The notes under the pieces are model-generated. The model saw nothing but the letters and a program-made list of their open reading frames with translations. It did not search any database and was not told where the DNA came from. This document shows, in pieces, positions 50,416-58,649 of a stretch of DNA of 64,000 nucleotides. A program made the translations under genes and the position numbers. Within the stretch, counting starts at the first letter, position 1, and every line of letters begins with the position of its first letter. Source of the DNA: UBA5448 sp045536965 (GTDB lineage: Bacteria > Bacillota > Clostridia > Oscillospirales > SIG627); NCBI GenBank assembly GCA_045536965.1, contig JAZSON010000021.1:1-64000 (forward strand). The letters are read 5' to 3'.

Positions 50416-51663
50416 TCAGTTGACCTTTACTTTCTTCAAACGAACAAATCTGGGAAGGCCGTTTTCATAGGATAATTGGGTAGCACCTTGAATCAAGGGC
50501 AGTGCGTAATCGATGAATTGCTGGTTCATGCCGTCTCCGCTTTCGTTGATCCATTCGCGGGGCACTTTCTTTTCGGTGTTGGCAACAACCGTAAGATCAA
50601 AAAGTTTGGTGTTGCAGACATATTTGCCATCGACATAGGTTCTTTCAAAACCAACCATCTTATCGGTGATACCGGCAACCGCATTTTCAACAGCTGCTTT
50701 ACCTGCTGCAAAGGATTCGTCAAGGTCGGTCTGAGAAGCGCAGTGAGCGGCGCATCTTTGGAGAAGGCTCAATTCAATACCGCGGACTTTAACACCCAGT
50801 CTCTTCTTAACTTCGTTTGCGAGGAAGGGAGCTAAGCCACCAAGCTGTGCATGACCAAAACCATCTTTGGCTTGAGCCATATCGCTGCCGTACTCGGAGA
50901 TGTATTTACCATCCTTATCACGGATACCTTCAGAAACAACAACAAGACATTTTTTCTTGGCATTGTAGATTTCTTCTACCTTGCCAAGGAAGTTTTGGAG
51001 ATCAAAGGGAAGCTCGGGGAGATAAATAAGGTCGGGACCGGTGCCCATGTAAGATGCAAGGGATGCGGAAGCGGTCAACCAACCTGCATTTCTACCCATA
51101 GCTTCGATGACGGTAACCATGCCGATGTCATAGACATTTGCATCCTGATACACTTCCATCACAGAGGTGGCAATGTATTTAGCTGCAGAACCGAAACCGG
51201 GGCAGTGATCAGTACCGGCAAGGTCGTTGTCGATGGTCTTGGGAATACCCATAACACGGCAGGGATAGTTGTTTTTCAACATAAACTTGGAGATTTTATT
51301 GCAGGTGTCCATGGAATCGTTACCGCCGTTATAGAAGAAATAGCGGACATCATATTTCTTGAAGATTTCGAGAATACGACGGTAATCGGTGTCATCTTCA
51401 TCAGGGTTTTTAAGTTTGTAGCGGCAAGAACCGAGCGCAGAAGAAGGGGTGTATTTCATGAACGCCAATTCTTCGGGATCCTCTTTACCCATATCGATCA
51501 AACAATCGTCCAAAACACCTCGAATACCATTGCAAGCAGCATAAACGTTGGTGATGTCTTCACATTCAAGAGCGGTTTTGATTGCGCCGTATGCACTGGC
51601 ATTGATAACCGAGGTAGGACCACCGGACTGACCGATGATACATGCGCCTTTGAGTTTTTCCAT
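50416..51663 (-). CDS. PPi-dependent 6-phosphofructokinase
   Basis: 415 residues. The phosphate-donor motif reads GGNDSMDT and the following loop PKTIDNDL. The GGND (not GGDG) and Lys (not Gly) are the marks of diphosphate-dependent enzymes, which run reversibly. MGRNAGWLTAS and the long C-terminal domain fit. First gene of the pair, behind the promoter at 51715-51743. Together with the neighbouring pfkA the cell has both donors at one locus. Confidence 0.9.
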   Translation of the reverse strand: MEKLKGACIIGQSGGPTSVINASAYGAIKTALECEDITNVYAACNGIRGVLDDCLIDMGKEDPEELAFMKYTPSSALGSCRYKLKNPDEDDTDYRRILEIFKKYDVRYFFYNGGNDSMDTCNKISKFMLKNNYPCRVMGIPKTIDNDLAGTDHCPGFGSAAKYIATSVMEVYQDANVYDIGMVTVIEAMGRNAGWLTASASLASYMGTGPDLIYLPELPFDLQNFLGKVEEIYNAKKKCLVVVSEGIRDKDGKYISEYGSDMAQAKDGFGHAQLGGLAPFLANEVKKRLGVKVRGIELSLLQRCAAHCASQTDLDESFAAGKAAVENAVAGITDKMVGFERTYVDGKYVCNTKLFDLTVVANTEKKVPREWINESGDGMNQQFIDYALPLIQGATQLSYENGLPRFVRLKKVKVN

Positions 51664-51714
51664 AAAAAATTTCCATCCTTTATATTATATTTTTATGAGG
51701 TAATCACTTCTCTA

Positions 51715-51743
51715 TTTATACCATAAAATTTTAAATAAATCAA
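51715..51743 (-). promoter_or_regulatory. Sigma-A promoter of the phosphofructokinase pair
   Basis: Minus strand: TTGATT (51743-51738), 17 bp, TATAAA (51720-51715). Confidence 0.6.
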
Positions 51744-51800
51744 GTGAAAGTGCAGATTTTTTTGTTCGATTGTATTTTTTGCAGAAATACGCCGAATCCC

Positions 51801-51828
51801 TTGACATTTTTCAAGAATGTGGTAAAAT
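51801..51828 (+). promoter_or_regulatory. Sigma-A promoter of fba
   Basis: TTGACA (51801-51806), 16 bp, TAAAAT (51823-51828), divergent from the phosphofructokinase promoter. Confidence 0.75.
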
Positions 51829-51865
51829 AAATGCAATTCTATGATAAAAAGGAGTAAAAAAGAAT

Positions 51866-52801
51866 ATGCCTATCGTAACATCTAAAGAAATGTTCAAAAA
51901 AGCTTATGAAGGCGGTTATGCCATCGGTGCTTTCAATGTTAACAACATGGAAATTATCCAGGGTATCACCGAAGCTGCCAAAGAAGAAAATGCACCTTTG
52001 ATTCTGCAGGTTTCTTCCGGCGCAAGAAAATACGCCAACCACACCTATTTGATGAAGCTCATTGAAGCAGCTTGCATCGAAACAGACCTTCCTATCTGTG
52101 TTCACTTGGATCACGGCGATACTTTTGAACTTTGCAAATCCTGCATCGACGGCGGTTTCTCCTCTGTTATGATCGACGGTAGCCACCACTCTTTCGAGGA
52201 TAACGTCAAACTGACCAAGCAGGTCGTTGAATACGCCCATGCACACGGCGTTGTCGTTGAAGGCGAACTTGGCAGACTTGCAGGTATCGAGGATGCAGTC
52301 AACGTTTCGGACGCTGACGCCGCCTACACCGATCCCGATCAAGTTATCGAATTTGTTGAAAGAACCGGCGTTGACTCTTTGGCTATCGCCATCGGTACCA
52401 GCCACGGCGCTTACAAATTCAAGCCCGGCACAAAACCCCAACTTCGTTTTGATATTCTTGAAAAAGTCAGCGCAAAACTCCCCGGATTCCCCATCGTTTT
52501 GCACGGTGCTTCCTCCGTTATCCCCGAATACGTTAAGATGATCAACGAAAACGGCGGTAAAATGCCCGACGCTATCGGTATCCCCGAAGATATGCTTCGT
52601 CAAGCAGCCTCTATGAGCGTTTGCAAAATCAACATTGACTCCGACCTCCGTCTTGCTATGACCGGTACCGTTCGTCAATATTTTGCAGAACATCCTGATC
52701 ACTTCGATCCCCGTCAATATCTCAAACCCGCCCGCGAAAACATCAAAGCACTTGTTAAACACAAGCTTGTCAATGTTCTTGGCTGCAACGGCAAAGCGTA
52801 A
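51866..52801 (+). CDS. fba: Fructose-bisphosphate aldolase, class II
   Basis: 311 residues. Zinc and catalytic residues lie in VHLDHGDTFE (Asp, His), GELGRLAG (Glu), GTSHGAYK (His) and LHGASSV (His). The MIDGSHHSFEDN stretch and NINIDSDLRLA-like end (KINIDSDLRL) are typical. Cleaves fructose-1,6-bisphosphate. AAAGGAG precedes the ATG. It continues glycolysis from the divergent pfk pair. A 307-residue open frame on the other strand is a shadow of its strong codon bias. Confidence 0.96.
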   Translation: MPIVTSKEMFKKAYEGGYAIGAFNVNNMEIIQGITEAAKEENAPLILQVSSGARKYANHTYLMKLIEAACIETDLPICVHLDHGDTFELCKSCIDGGFSSVMIDGSHHSFEDNVKLTKQVVEYAHAHGVVVEGELGRLAGIEDAVNVSDADAAYTDPDQVIEFVERTGVDSLAIAIGTSHGAYKFKPGTKPQLRFDILEKVSAKLPGFPIVLHGASSVIPEYVKMINENGGKMPDAIGIPEDMLRQAASMSVCKINIDSDLRLAMTGTVRQYFAEHPDHFDPRQYLKPARENIKALVKHKLVNVLGCNGKA

Positions 52802-52815
52802 AGAGATTTTAGTGA

Positions 52816-52850
52816 AAGCGGGCAGCGTTTGCTGCCCGCTTCAATTTTAT
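52816..52850 (+). terminator. Terminator of fba
   Basis: AAGCGGGCAGC (52816-52826), loop GTTT, complement at 52831-52841, then T-rich. Confidence 0.85.
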
Positions 52851-52970
52851 TATTTGTATCCCACCCCAACAACAGTATTTTTACTGTGATTTGAGATAAA
52901 ATAAATATTATCTTTAAAATAATAAGACAAGACTCACAACAATAAGTATTATGCATAGCGGGGAGTAATT

Positions 52971-53822
52971 ATGAACGATAAAAATTATGTAAAAAAAGTA
53001 ATTGCTGCACATGACCTTTCAGGGTGTGGCAGATGCGCTCTTACCGCTATTATCCCCACGCTGGCTGCTATGGGTGTGCAACCCATTCCCCTCCCAACGG
53101 CCGTTTTATCCACACAGACCGACGGATACGATCATTTTACATTCAAAGATCTGTCAGATCAAATTGAACCGATCTGCCGTCATTGGGAAAGCTTGGGACG
53201 GAGTTTTGATGCGATTTATACCGGTTATCTTGCCAATGATCAGCAAGCAGAGCTCATATATCAATTGATTCAACCATACAAAGACAGAACCGTCTTAATT
53301 GATCCGGTTTTGGGTGATCACGGGGCGCTTTATCCTGCTTGTGTGCCCCAATTGATAAAATCGATGAAAAAGCTCGTTTCGCTCGCAAGTATTACAACCC
53401 CGAATCTGACAGAAGCCGCGCTGTTACTCGATTGCGAATGTCCGAAAAATTTCAGTAAAGCGAAAATTCATGACTTACTTGCGGGGATTGCCGATTTGGG
53501 GCCCAAAAAAATCGTCATCACGGGCATACCGCAAGATGATAAAATTATCACTGCATATTTGGATGCTTCTTTGGGCCGATGTGATCATTACATCCAAACG
53601 AAAATTGAGAAAACTTATCCCGGAACGGGTGATATATTCACGTCGGTCCTTCTCGGATGTATACTCAATAATTCTCCGCTATCGGATGCAGTCAAATTTG
53701 CCGCCGATTTTGTTGGAGACGTGATTGCCTACTCTTCGCAGTACAACTATCCTCCACGCGAAGGTGTGTTGCTTGAACCCTGTCTATATAAACTCACGGA
53801 TTGGAGAAAACTCCATGTATGA
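52971..53822 (+). CDS. Pyridoxamine/pyridoxal kinase
   Basis: 283 residues of the ribokinase superfamily. AAHDLSGCGRCALTA near the start, VLSTQTDGYDHFTF, IDPVLGDHG and YPGTGDIFTSVLLG (anion hole GTGD with catalytic Asp) match the PdxK/PdxY group. Phosphorylates B6 vitamers. GGGGAG precedes the ATG. Overlaps the S-component gene by eight bases, which ties salvage to uptake. Confidence 0.9.
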   Translation: MNDKNYVKKVIAAHDLSGCGRCALTAIIPTLAAMGVQPIPLPTAVLSTQTDGYDHFTFKDLSDQIEPICRHWESLGRSFDAIYTGYLANDQQAELIYQLIQPYKDRTVLIDPVLGDHGALYPACVPQLIKSMKKLVSLASITTPNLTEAALLLDCECPKNFSKAKIHDLLAGIADLGPKKIVITGIPQDDKIITAYLDASLGRCDHYIQTKIEKTYPGTGDIFTSVLLGCILNNSPLSDAVKFAADFVGDVIAYSSQYNYPPREGVLLEPCLYKLTDWRKLHV

Positions 53823-54336
53823 TAGAAATTTAAAATTTCTCTCCATTGCTTCAATCCTGACGGCCATGACCGTCATTTTCTCCATTTTATTTCCCATTCC
53901 CATTCCGAGCGGATTTCTCTTTTTGGGGGATGTGTTTATTTATCTTGCCGCTATTCTTCTCCCCAAGCCGTACGCTGTAGCAACAGCGGCTATCGGCGGT
54001 ATTGTTTCGGATATTTTATTATCCTATACAGTATACGCCCCATTTACCTTTGTAATTAAACCGCTCTTGGTTCTCGCTTTTAAAAACGAAACCGATCGAT
54101 GTTTGTCACGGCGAAACTGCTTAGCGCCGCTCTTGGGTGTTCTGATTACACTTGGCGGTTACTTTTTTGCCGATTGGTTTATCGGCGGCAAACTTGGCGG
54201 ATATGCCTATGCACTCCTTTCTCTGCCTTTCAACGCATTGCAAGCAGGGGTTTCAGGAATTCTTTTTCTCTCTGTTTGCCTCATTTTTGATAAAATGCAA
54301 CTAAAATCCATTTTGAAAATTCAACCAAAGAGGTAA
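53815..54336 (+). CDS. ECF transporter S component, probably vitamin B6-specific
   Basis: 173 residues with about five or six hydrophobic segments (13-30, 37-55, 60-80, 100-123, 132-155). The ATG at 53815 lies inside the kinase gene (eight-base overlap), so translation is coupled. Pattern AILLPKPYAVATAAIGGIVSDILL is typical of S components (substrate-binding membrane subunits) of the energy-coupling factor family. Substrate is inferred from the neighbouring pyridoxamine kinase; other vitamers cannot be excluded. The EcfA/T energy module is not in the window. Confidence 0.8.
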   Translation: MYDRNLKFLSIASILTAMTVIFSILFPIPIPSGFLFLGDVFIYLAAILLPKPYAVATAAIGGIVSDILLSYTVYAPFTFVIKPLLVLAFKNETDRCLSRRNCLAPLLGVLITLGGYFFADWFIGGKLGGYAYALLSLPFNALQAGVSGILFLSVCLIFDKMQLKSILKIQPKR

Positions 54337-54340
54337 AACT

Positions 54341-54853
54341 ATGTTTAAAAGTTTGGTTCCCGACTGCTACGCAGAGCATGTAGAATATTATGATTCCCAA
54401 TTCTTTTTATCACGCGGTATTCGAGGTGTGCTCTTTGATATCGACAATACACTGGAACCGTATGCCAACGCCACACCCTCGGATAAAACACTTGCCTATT
54501 TAAAATCCTTGGCTGACGCAGGTATTCAATACGGTTTTGTTTCTAATAATAATCAAGAGCGCGTTGAAAAATTCAATGCAAATATCGGTGCATTTGCATC
54601 GTGGAAATCCAACAAACCGAGCGGGAAAGCATTGGAACGCGCAAGAATTCAATTCAAACTGGATAAAAGTGAGATGGCCATGATCGGTGATCAGCTTTTA
54701 ACCGATGTTTGGGCGGGTAAACGGTATGGTATACTCGCACTTTTGACCGTTCCCTGTTGCAAAAAAGAAGCGATACATATTAAGTTCAAGCGTTTGATTG
54801 AACTGCCGTTTTTGTGGTATTACAAACATAAACATGGAGGGATTGCAAAATGA
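54341..54853 (+). CDS. YqeG-family HAD IIIA phosphatase
   Basis: 170 residues. HAD motif I DIDNTLEP, motif II SNNNQER, motif III Lys region GKALERARIQ and motif IV MIGDQLLTDVWAGKR. YqeG acts on phosphoglycerol-phosphate in related bacteria. The length is typical. Its end overlaps the endonuclease IV-like gene by four bases. Confidence 0.9.
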   Translation: MFKSLVPDCYAEHVEYYDSQFFLSRGIRGVLFDIDNTLEPYANATPSDKTLAYLKSLADAGIQYGFVSNNNQERVEKFNANIGAFASWKSNKPSGKALERARIQFKLDKSEMAMIGDQLLTDVWAGKRYGILALLTVPCCKKEAIHIKFKRLIELPFLWYYKHKHGGIAK

Positions 54854-55707
54854 GTTTTGCAAAATTCGGTCCCGCCGGAAATTCAACGGCATTTTATGAT
54901 GACGGCAACCGCGCATCTTCTCAGGCACCCGCTTGGATCAAAGCACAAGGTCTTGATCTCTATGAATACCAATGCGGTAAAGGGGTTGCGCTTTCAGAAG
55001 AAAGTTGCCGCATTCTCGGAGAAGAAGCTCGAAAACACGGCATCTCTCTTTCTCTCCACGCGCCCTACTTTATATCTCTTTCCGGTATTGATCCCGAAAA
55101 AAGACTCAAAAGCGTCAACTATATTCTCCAAAGCTTGCGTGCCGCTTCTGCCATGGGCGCCAATCTGATCGTGGTGCATACGGGCAGCGCTGCCAAAATC
55201 AGCCGCGAAGAGGCTATGAAACTGGCGGCTGATACCGTATATCTCGCTTGCAATGCAGCGGCGGCAGAAAATCTTTCCCACATTGCCATCGGCCTTGAAA
55301 CCATGGGGAAAGTCAACCAGCTTGGAACATTGGATGAGGTTCTTACACTTTGTAAAATCGACTCATCTCTTCGTCCCGTAGTGGATTTCGGGCATCTCAA
55401 CGCAAGAGATCACGGAAATATTAAATCAGAAGAGGATTTCGAACGCATATTCGATAAAATCGCGAATACATTATCTTATGAATATGCCAGAAATCTTCAT
55501 GTTCATTTTTCAAAAATTGAATACTCGGCAGGAGGCGAAGTCAAGCATTTAACCTTTGAGGATGATACTTTCGGCCCCTCCCCCGCACAATTTGCCGCTG
55601 TAATTGCTCGAAACAAACTGACACCAAATGTAATTTGTGAGTCAGCGGGAACCATGGCAAAGGATGCAAAATATATCAAAGATCTCTATGGGAGTTTTCA
55701 TGAATAA
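54850..55707 (+). CDS. Endonuclease IV-like TIM-barrel protein
   Basis: 285 residues. Metal ligands typical of endonuclease IV: LSLHAPYFI (His), VVHTGSA (His), IGLETMGK (Glu), VVDFGHLNA (Asp-x-x-His), LHVHFSKIEY (His) and VICESAG (Glu). This makes an AP endonuclease role in base-excision repair likely, although the family also holds sugar epimerases. ATGA overlap with YqeG. Confidence 0.85.
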   Translation: MSFAKFGPAGNSTAFYDDGNRASSQAPAWIKAQGLDLYEYQCGKGVALSEESCRILGEEARKHGISLSLHAPYFISLSGIDPEKRLKSVNYILQSLRAASAMGANLIVVHTGSAAKISREEAMKLAADTVYLACNAAAAENLSHIAIGLETMGKVNQLGTLDEVLTLCKIDSSLRPVVDFGHLNARDHGNIKSEEDFERIFDKIANTLSYEYARNLHVHFSKIEYSAGGEVKHLTFEDDTFGPSPAQFAAVIARNKLTPNVICESAGTMAKDAKYIKDLYGSFHE

Positions 55708-56782
55708 CATCGAACGATTTCGAAAACAATATCCGATAGATACGCATGAAGCCGTTATCATCACATCGGATATAAACAGGGAATATCTCAGCGCTTTCAG
55801 ATCCAGCGCCGGCATACTGGCATTATTTTCCGACACCGCCGCTTTGATTCTCGATTTTCGCTACTTTGAAATGGCGCAAAACAAACAACACGATGGTATC
55901 ATCCCTGCGGATATAACGATTTTTCCTACTAAAATTTCAGATAAGCCGACACTTTTGTATCTGTTTGAAGAGAAGAAAATTTCATCCTACCGCATCGAAG
56001 ATTACGCTCTGACCTGCCATGAATCCGAGATATGGAAGAAAAGATACACCGATCAAAAACAGACGTTTCTTGCAGATGCAGTCGAGGTTTTAAGACAGGT
56101 AAAAACAAAAGAAGAAGTTGAAAAAATACGTGCAGCCCAAAAAATCACCGATGACGCTTTTAGTTATATTTTGGGTATTCTTTCACCTTGCATGACCGAG
56201 CGAGATGTTGCGCTGGAACTGGAATTTTTTATGAAAAAACAGGGGGCTGAAGCACTTTCTTTTGAAATCATCGCAGTTTCAGGCAAAAATTCTTCCCTAC
56301 CGCACGGAAAACCTCAAGATGTTCTTTTAACAAAAAACGGTTTTTTGACGATGGATTTCGGTGCAAAACTGGATGGATACTGTGCTGATATGACACGCAC
56401 GGTTGTTATCGGAAAAGCCGATGAAGAGATGAAGAGAATTTATAACACCGTACTTTCCGCACAAGAGGCAGCATTCCAAGCAATTCACGGCGGAGTAGTG
56501 GGCAGCGACGTAGATTTGGCAGCAAGAAATGTCATAGACAATGCAGGCTATAAAGGGTGTTTTGGTCACAGTTTAGGTCATTCTCTCGGTATGGAGGTTC
56601 ATGAGTCCCCCAACTTTTCTCCGAATGAACAAAGAAAAATACCCGTCGGCGCCGTATTAAGTGTCGAACCCGGCATCTATGTCAGTGATTTTGGTGGCGT
56701 TCGCATTGAAGATCTTGTTTATATCACCGAAAATGGATTTGAAAATTTGACAAAATCGTCCAAAAAATTGATAGAAATATAA
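55700..56782 (+). CDS. M24-family Xaa-Pro aminopeptidase
   Basis: 360 residues from the ATG at 55700, eight bases inside the preceding gene. Creatinase-like N-domain, then the metal centre MDFGAKLDGYCADMTRT, GHSLGHSLGMEVHESPN, EPGIYV and GGVRIEDLV (Asp, Asp, His, Glu, Glu ligands). Removes N-terminal residues before proline. Cytoplasmic. Confidence 0.93.
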   Translation: MNNIERFRKQYPIDTHEAVIITSDINREYLSAFRSSAGILALFSDTAALILDFRYFEMAQNKQHDGIIPADITIFPTKISDKPTLLYLFEEKKISSYRIEDYALTCHESEIWKKRYTDQKQTFLADAVEVLRQVKTKEEVEKIRAAQKITDDAFSYILGILSPCMTERDVALELEFFMKKQGAEALSFEIIAVSGKNSSLPHGKPQDVLLTKNGFLTMDFGAKLDGYCADMTRTVVIGKADEEMKRIYNTVLSAQEAAFQAIHGGVVGSDVDLAARNVIDNAGYKGCFGHSLGHSLGMEVHESPNFSPNEQRKIPVGAVLSVEPGIYVSDFGGVRIEDLVYITENGFENLTKSSKKLIEI

Positions 56783-56812
56783 CAAAATACGCATATTTTT
56801 TCATTTTCTCTC

Positions 56813-56841
56813 TTGTATTCACCGCTCAATTATGATATAAT
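56813..56841 (+). promoter_or_regulatory. Sigma-A promoter of efp
   Basis: TTGTAT (56813-56818), 17 bp, TATAAT (56836-56841). Confidence 0.7.
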
Positions 56842-56882
56842 TATCCAAGAATACTATAGTTTTGTTATTTTTGGAGGTTACT

Positions 56883-57440
56883 ATGATTTCAGCAGGTGAA
56901 TTTAGAAACGGTGTTACTTTTGAAATGGACGGCAACGTCATGCAGATCGTTGAATTCCAGCATGTTAAACCCGGCAAAGGTGCCGCTTTCGTTAGAACCA
57001 AACTCAGAAATGTTATCTCCGGTGCAGTGATTGAAAAATCTTTCAGCCCCACCGAAAAGTTCCCCCCCGCACACATCGAACGCAAAGATATGCAGTATCT
57101 TTACAATGATGGTACTCTTTATTATTTCATGGACATGGAATCTTTTGACCAAATGCCCATCAGCCAAGACAAACTTGATGACAACTTCAAGTTTGTGAAA
57201 GAAAACATGATGGTTCGTATTTGCTCCTTTAAAGGCAATGTATTTGCAGTTGAACCCCCCATGTTTGTTGAGCTGGAAGTAACCGAAACTGAACCCGGTT
57301 TTAAAGGCGATACCGCCACCGGCGCTTCCAAACCCTGTACCCTCGAAACCGGCGCACAAATCAAAGTTCCTTTATTCATCAACGAAGGTGATGTTTTGAA
57401 GATTGATACCAGAACCGGTGAGTATCTCGAAAGAGTTTAA
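56883..57440 (+). CDS. efp: Elongation factor P
   Basis: 185 residues from the ATG at 56883 (GGAGG upstream). KOW-like N-domain with Lys32 in VKPGKGAAF, then OB domains. The family C-terminus is intact (VPLFINEGDVLKIDTRTGEYLERV in parts). Relieves stalling at polyproline. Coexpressed with the acidic Cys-tailed protein 20 bases downstream. Confidence 0.96.
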   Translation: MISAGEFRNGVTFEMDGNVMQIVEFQHVKPGKGAAFVRTKLRNVISGAVIEKSFSPTEKFPPAHIERKDMQYLYNDGTLYYFMDMESFDQMPISQDKLDDNFKFVKENMMVRICSFKGNVFAVEPPMFVELEVTETEPGFKGDTATGASKPCTLETGAQIKVPLFINEGDVLKIDTRTGEYLERV

Positions 57441-57460
57441 GAATTAGGAGGAATATAACT

Positions 57461-57772
57461 ATGACCATTGGTGAAAAAGTTGCCCATCTTAAAGGTTTGA
57501 TGGAAGGATTGAACATCGGTGAAGCTACCCCCGAAGCCAAAATCCTTACCAAAATCGCTGATATTTTGGAAGAAATTGCTTTGGCAGTAGAAGATCTTGA
57601 TGATGAAACCGCCACCATCAATGAATATCTTGAACAGATTGATGAAGACCTCGGCGCAGTTGAAGAAGAAATCTTCGGCGAGTGCGATTGTGATTGCGAT
57701 TGCGACGATGATTGCTGTGATTGTGGTTGTGACTGCGGTTGCGAAGAAGAGGAAAACGAAGAAGAAGAATAA
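57461..57772 (+). CDS. CD1247 N-terminal-domain protein with acidic Cys-rich tail
   Basis: 103 residues. The first 70 residues are helical and conserved in clostridia (KVAHLKGLMEGLNI, KILTKIADILEEIALAVEDL). From residue 73 the sequence turns into a low-complexity tail of 10 cysteines in about 20 residues alternating with Asp and Gly, then Glu-rich. A metal-binding role is plausible for the tail. The function of the family is unknown. GGAGG precedes the ATG; it probably shares the efp transcript. Confidence 0.75.
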   Translation: MTIGEKVAHLKGLMEGLNIGEATPEAKILTKIADILEEIALAVEDLDDETATINEYLEQIDEDLGAVEEEIFGECDCDCDCDDDCCDCGCDCGCEEEENEEEE

Positions 57773-57778
57773 TTTTCA

Positions 57779-57808
57779 AGGCCGCCCTTTGGGCGGCCTA
57801 CATTTTAT
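57779..57808 (+). terminator. Terminator of efp unit
   Basis: AGGCCGCCC (57779-57787), loop TTT, complement at 57791-57799, then ATTTTATTT. Confidence 0.85.
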
Positions 57809-57813
57809 TTAGA

Positions 57814-57847
57814 ATAAAACTCCTTCCGATCACGGAAGGAGTTTTAT
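57814..57847. terminator. Second, bidirectional terminator
   Basis: Fifteen-base stem from 57814-57828 with 57833-57847; loop of four. Serves the convergent membrane-protein gene. Confidence 0.85.
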
Positions 57848-57848
57848 A

Positions 57849-58493
57849 TTACGATGCAGAAGGTGTATACTCAATCAGCGCCTGAAAAAGTTTCCTATGC
57901 GTCTCGTAGGTATCACGATTCGGTAGATTTCTTAAACACACCAGGGTTGTTTTTGGCAAAGATTTGAAACCCTCGGCCTTATAAAGATCAAGCTGAGAAA
58001 TCGATATGGCACAGTCATCGTATGCGCCCTCAGGAACATAACCAAGCGAATCGGCAAAAGTAACGACTTGGTCTTTTTCACGCATAGATTGATAGACATA
58101 GGTATCAACAAAATATATCATGGTATCCCCTGCGGCCACTTCCAATTGGAAGCGCTGCATTGTTTCGGTGTGCTTAGAGGCATCTAAAACCTGACTATCG
58201 CCATATAGTTCGAGCGGCGCAAGCTGCAGGGAAAGAAACCCGATTTTCTTCACACCATCTTGATTGGTGTCATCAATCAAAGGGGTTACGATTTCATTAA
58301 TATCGGCAAGATCCTGACCTGCAACCAAACCGTATCCCGCATAAGTGATATGGACATCGGGATCATCTTTACTTAAAAGCTGTACAGAGCAAACTATCAC
58401 AACAAATATCACAAAAGCAACAATTAAAGTAGTAGCCTTATAGTGATACCAATAATTTTCCCACCATTGTCTGAAGGTCATTTTTTCATTCAT
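57849..58493 (-). CDS. Single-pass membrane protein of unknown function
   Basis: 214 residues from the ATG at 58493 (GAGGAG eight bases upstream). Starts MTFRQWWENYWYHYKAT, then one membrane segment (22-44), and an external or cytoplasmic beta/alpha domain. The WWxxYWYHYK entry is a recurrent start for clostridial small membrane proteins. No catalytic motif. Divergent from the glycerate kinase gene. Confidence 0.65.
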   Translation of the reverse strand: MNEKMTFRQWWENYWYHYKATTLIVAFVIFVVIVCSVQLLSKDDPDVHITYAGYGLVAGQDLADINEIVTPLIDDTNQDGVKKIGFLSLQLAPLELYGDSQVLDASKHTETMQRFQLEVAAGDTMIYFVDTYVYQSMREKDQVVTFADSLGYVPEGAYDDCAISISQLDLYKAEGFKSLPKTTLVCLRNLPNRDTYETHRKLFQALIEYTPSAS

Positions 58494-58531
58494 ATCTAAA
58501 CTCCTCTGAGACTTACATCTGATTTCTATAA

Positions 58532-58560
58532 ATTTTAGCATATATATGCAAAAACATCAA
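58532..58560 (-). promoter_or_regulatory. Sigma-A promoter of the membrane-protein gene
   Basis: Minus strand: TTGATG (58560-58555), 17 bp, TAAAAT (58537-58532). Confidence 0.6.
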
Positions 58561-58589
58561 TACCAAACCGCTTGTTACAAAAAATGGCG

Positions 58590-58618
58590 TTGTAAAAACA
58601 AGAAATATCTGTTATAAT
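58590..58618 (+). promoter_or_regulatory. Sigma-A promoter of glycerate kinase
   Basis: TTGTAA (58590-58595), 17 bp, TATAAT (58613-58618). Confidence 0.65.
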
Positions 58619-58649
58619 ATGGATATAAACTTTAGGATTGGTGCTGTTT

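Noticed and set aside
50851..51726. 291-residue plus-strand open frame over the PPi phosphofructokinase gene
   Set aside because: Shadow frame; the opposite strand encodes all family motifs.
51839..52762. 307-residue minus-strand open frame over fba
   Set aside because: Complementary shadow of a strongly codon-biased gene; no ribosome binding site and a Phe/Gly/Asp composition from reversed codons.
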